A stretch of 8,670 bases of DNA, taken from contig JBBDRV010000074.1 in assembly GCA_040905285.1 (NCBI GenBank), positions 1 through 8,670 of the forward strand, read 5' to 3'. The stretch's first letter is position 1; each line of letters starts with the position of its first letter. Positions 7,189-8,670 of the stretch are shown here, in pieces. Origin of the DNA: JBBDRV01 sp040905285 (lineage in GTDB: Bacteria > Bacteroidota > Rhodothermia > Balneolales > Balneolaceae). The notes below the pieces were generated by a model, which was not told the DNA's origin, ran no database searches, and was given only the letters and a program-made list of their open reading frames with translations. Both the position numbers and the translations under genes were made by a program.

Positions 7189-8301
7189 TTATAATTGAAA
7201 ACCAAACACATGAATTTCATACCCCTGATTACTCAGTTTTAATGCATACAATCTGTTATCATCAACATGTGCTAAGCGAAGATCGTCCTGAAGGTCAAAA
7301 CTTCCAACAGGATTAGCCTCTCTGTCAAGAATCAAATATTCCGGTGAGTCAAAAGTTTGCAGCCAGATATTTTCATTTCTGTCAATAAACATGTCACTTA
7401 TTACCGGCTTTGATTCTGGAATGTGTCCACGTCCCAAAAACCGGAATTGATCTCCCAGTCTATCCAGTGCAGCGTTTCTTTCTTCATTGCTTACAGGTTG
7501 ATTTGGAATGGAGACCGTTAATGAATCGACGAATTCCATCCTGGCATTGTACTTGGCCAGTTCAAACTGATCATTCCAAACCAAATAGAGATCACCGTTA
7601 TGACTTGCAGCTAAAACGGTAGTTCTGCCAAAAGGAATTCGTTGCATGAACCCATTGTCCAGAACCAAATTACCCCTCTCTTTAAACATGAGTACGTTTT
7701 GCTCAGTCAAACCGCTTTCCAGGTTTGCTGTAGCAAGTTCATGTTCAAACCAATAGGTTCCTGGTTTCGGGTTTTGCGGGGGACTTTGTCGCAAGATCAG
7801 ATTCCCGTCAGCATCCACACTTTCAATTCCATAACGATTACCTTCAATCATGAAAACCTGTTCCGGCTCCCAGCTGTTATTCATCTCAACAAATATGGTA
7901 TTTCTTGCCTGTCTTACATCATAAACAATAAGCCGATCCTGTTGATCGATATATATTTGTAACAAACTCTGAAACTCGCCCGGCCCTGACCCTTCCCGTC
8001 CAATACTTTCTATATAACTGCCATCCTGATCAAAAAGATGTATACTCAATGCCTGTTGATCAGCCAGGTACGTTCTTCCCTTAGAGTCACTTTTAACACC
8101 AGAAATCTGTAAAAAGTAAACATCTTCAGAGTCAGTAATAGTGAATAGATGGTCGAGTTCAATGGCCGGAATCTCGGAGGTATGAATTTCAGCAAAATGT
8201 TGAGAATCCTGGCTGCATGAAACTGTAATCAGGAAAAGTAAAATTGTAATGATACATCGCCTTGAAAAATCCATAGTATTGGTACGCTTGTCAGATGTCA
8301 T
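7189..8301 (-). CDS. 6-bladed beta-propeller lipoprotein
   Basis: This 370-residue protein is first in the three-gene operon. Its N-terminus has a hydrophobic stretch ending in a lipobox LITVSC, so Cys29 would be acylated and the mature protein anchored to a membrane facing the periplasm or the surface. Met10 (codon 8272-8274) gives a more typical lipoprotein signal than the upstream Met1; neither has a clear Shine-Dalgarno site. The motif IGREGSGPGEFQS (100-112) is the signature of the 6-bladed beta-propeller family common in Bacteroidota, and repeated blade patterns such as SDSKGRTYLAD (71-81), DADGNLILRQ (163-172) and DRNENIWLQTF (307-317) follow. Such proteins usually act as binding or scaffold modules; no catalytic residues are evident. 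The context suggests it holds or recruits the two exported partners, which is inference. Confidence 0.9.
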   Translation of the reverse strand: MTSDKRTNTMDFSRRCIITILLFLITVSCSQDSQHFAEIHTSEIPAIELDHLFTITDSEDVYFLQISGVKSDSKGRTYLADQQALSIHLFDQDGSYIESIGREGSGPGEFQSLLQIYIDQQDRLIVYDVRQARNTIFVEMNNSWEPEQVFMIEGNRYGIESVDADGNLILRQSPPQNPKPGTYWFEHELATANLESGLTEQNVLMFKERGNLVLDNGFMQRIPFGRTTVLAASHNGDLYLVWNDQFELAKYNARMEFVDSLTVSIPNQPVSNEERNAALDRLGDQFRFLGRGHIPESKPVISDMFIDRNENIWLQTFDSPEYLILDREANPVGSFDLQDDLRLAHVDDNRLYALKLSNQGYEIHVFGFQL

Positions 8302-8341
8302 TACATCATAATTACGCGGTCAATTTCCTGATCGCTAACAT

Positions 8342-8530
8342 TTAGTCATGCAGGTTTGTCTGATGTGCAAGCTCAGGCTTGTATCGATAGACCAAATGGG
8401 TGACGTCCCAAACAACACCGGTCATAGCATTCTGATCGACTGTGATGTCTCCAATACAGGTTGGAAGATCCTGATGTACAGATTTATAACAGAGAGAGTT
8501 AATAAGCAAATATGATAAATATTTACGACT
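8342..8530 (-). pseudogene. Possible C-terminal gene remnant, family unknown
   Basis: On the minus strand a frame is open for 62 codons from just after a TAG (8531-8533) to the TAA at 8342-8344. It contains the coding-like peptide LPTCIGDITVDQNAM (residues 22-36) and then TGVVWDVTHLVYRYKPELAH. The part at 8342-8470 is less AT-rich than the DNA beyond it. The only ATG is at 8423-8425, which would leave just 27 residues, so the frame looks like the tail of a gene that has lost its start. It lies 40 bp upstream of the propeller lipoprotein gene. I recognise no family. Confidence 0.3.
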
Positions 8531-8621
8531 CTATATGTTCTAACTCCAGCTACTTTGATCAGTTAAAGTTTAGTAGATCGTCTGATTAAATAGTGCAATT
8601 ATCGAACTGTGCAATTTTTAA

Positions 8622-8651
8622 CCAATTATTAAATACTCAATTTATAATTGG
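8622..8651. repeat. AT-rich inverted repeat
   Basis: CCAATTAT (8622-8629) and ATAATTGG (8644-8651) are perfect 8-bp inverted arms around a 14-bp spacer. Just before it the 8-mer GTGCAATT occurs twice (8593-8600 and 8609-8616). There is no T-tract after either arm, so a terminator is unlikely. It may be an operator for a gene beyond the window, or chance in AT-rich sequence. Confidence 0.4.
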
Positions 8652-8670
8652 AGTGTAACTGGTATCCGGA

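Larger units (their letters stand above)
8302..8670. other. Upstream region of the operon, right end of window
   Basis: This 369-bp region contains no intact gene. Besides the remnant at 8342-8530 and the inverted repeat at 8622-8651 it should hold the promoter of the leftward three-gene operon. I found no good match to TAnnTTTG with a -33 TTG on the minus strand; the nearest, CATATTTG at 8507-8514, has one mismatch and no partner at the right distance. The last 150 bases are strongly AT-rich. Confidence 0.5.

Noticed and set aside
1..8670. CRISPR array, tRNA, rRNA or insertion sequence
   Set aside because: I saw no regularly spaced direct repeats, no cloverleaf or rRNA-like sequence, and no transposase or paired terminal repeats.

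Overview
The window looks like chromosomal DNA from a member of the Bacteroidota. The evidence is a FecI-type ECF sigma factor paired with a FecR anti-sigma carrying the Bacteroidota C-terminal domain (DUF4974 type), a lipoprotein of the 6-bladed beta-propeller family with its IGREGSGPGEF block, weak or absent Shine-Dalgarno sites before most genes, and a short fragment of the VVVGYG signature of SusC-type TonB-dependent receptors. The acidic proteins and the propeller type would suit a Balneolia/Rhodothermia-like lineage, but that placement is a guess.

Layout, left to right. At 13-71 a terminator hairpin points rightwards and presumably ends a gene lying left of the window. At 148-1903 on the minus strand an ECF sigma factor is followed by its FecR-like anti-sigma factor, with a 130-bp gap between them and no SusC/SusD genes after them. 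At 1904-2430 there is an AT-rich intergenic region holding a candidate sigma-gene promoter, a small dyad and the possible SusC relic. At 2431-2844 a lone plus-strand gene encodes a small VOC (glyoxalase/bleomycin-resistance fold) protein. At 2845-3114 there is a short spacer with a doubtful small ORF and a 10-bp tandem repeat.

At 3115-8301 on the minus strand three genes are tightly spaced (gaps 34 and 17 bp) and read as one operon in the order propeller lipoprotein, PL10-like pectate-lyase-fold protein, large secreted transglutaminase-like protein. At 8302-8670 there is a gene-poor end with a plausible C-terminal gene remnant on the minus strand and an AT-rich inverted repeat.

The three-gene operon is the most interesting part. 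All three products carry export signals: one lipoprotein and two with Sec-type signal peptides. A lyase-fold toroid, a multidomain protein with an intact Cys-His-Asp transglutaminase-type triad, and a propeller lipoprotein suggest an envelope or extracellular module acting on a uronic-acid polysaccharide or glycoconjugate. No transporter, SusCD pair or cytoplasmic sugar-catabolism gene is visible. The function is inferred; the substrate cannot be read from the sequence. The sigma/anti-sigma pair is separated from this operon by the VOC gene, so control of the operon by it is only a possibility.
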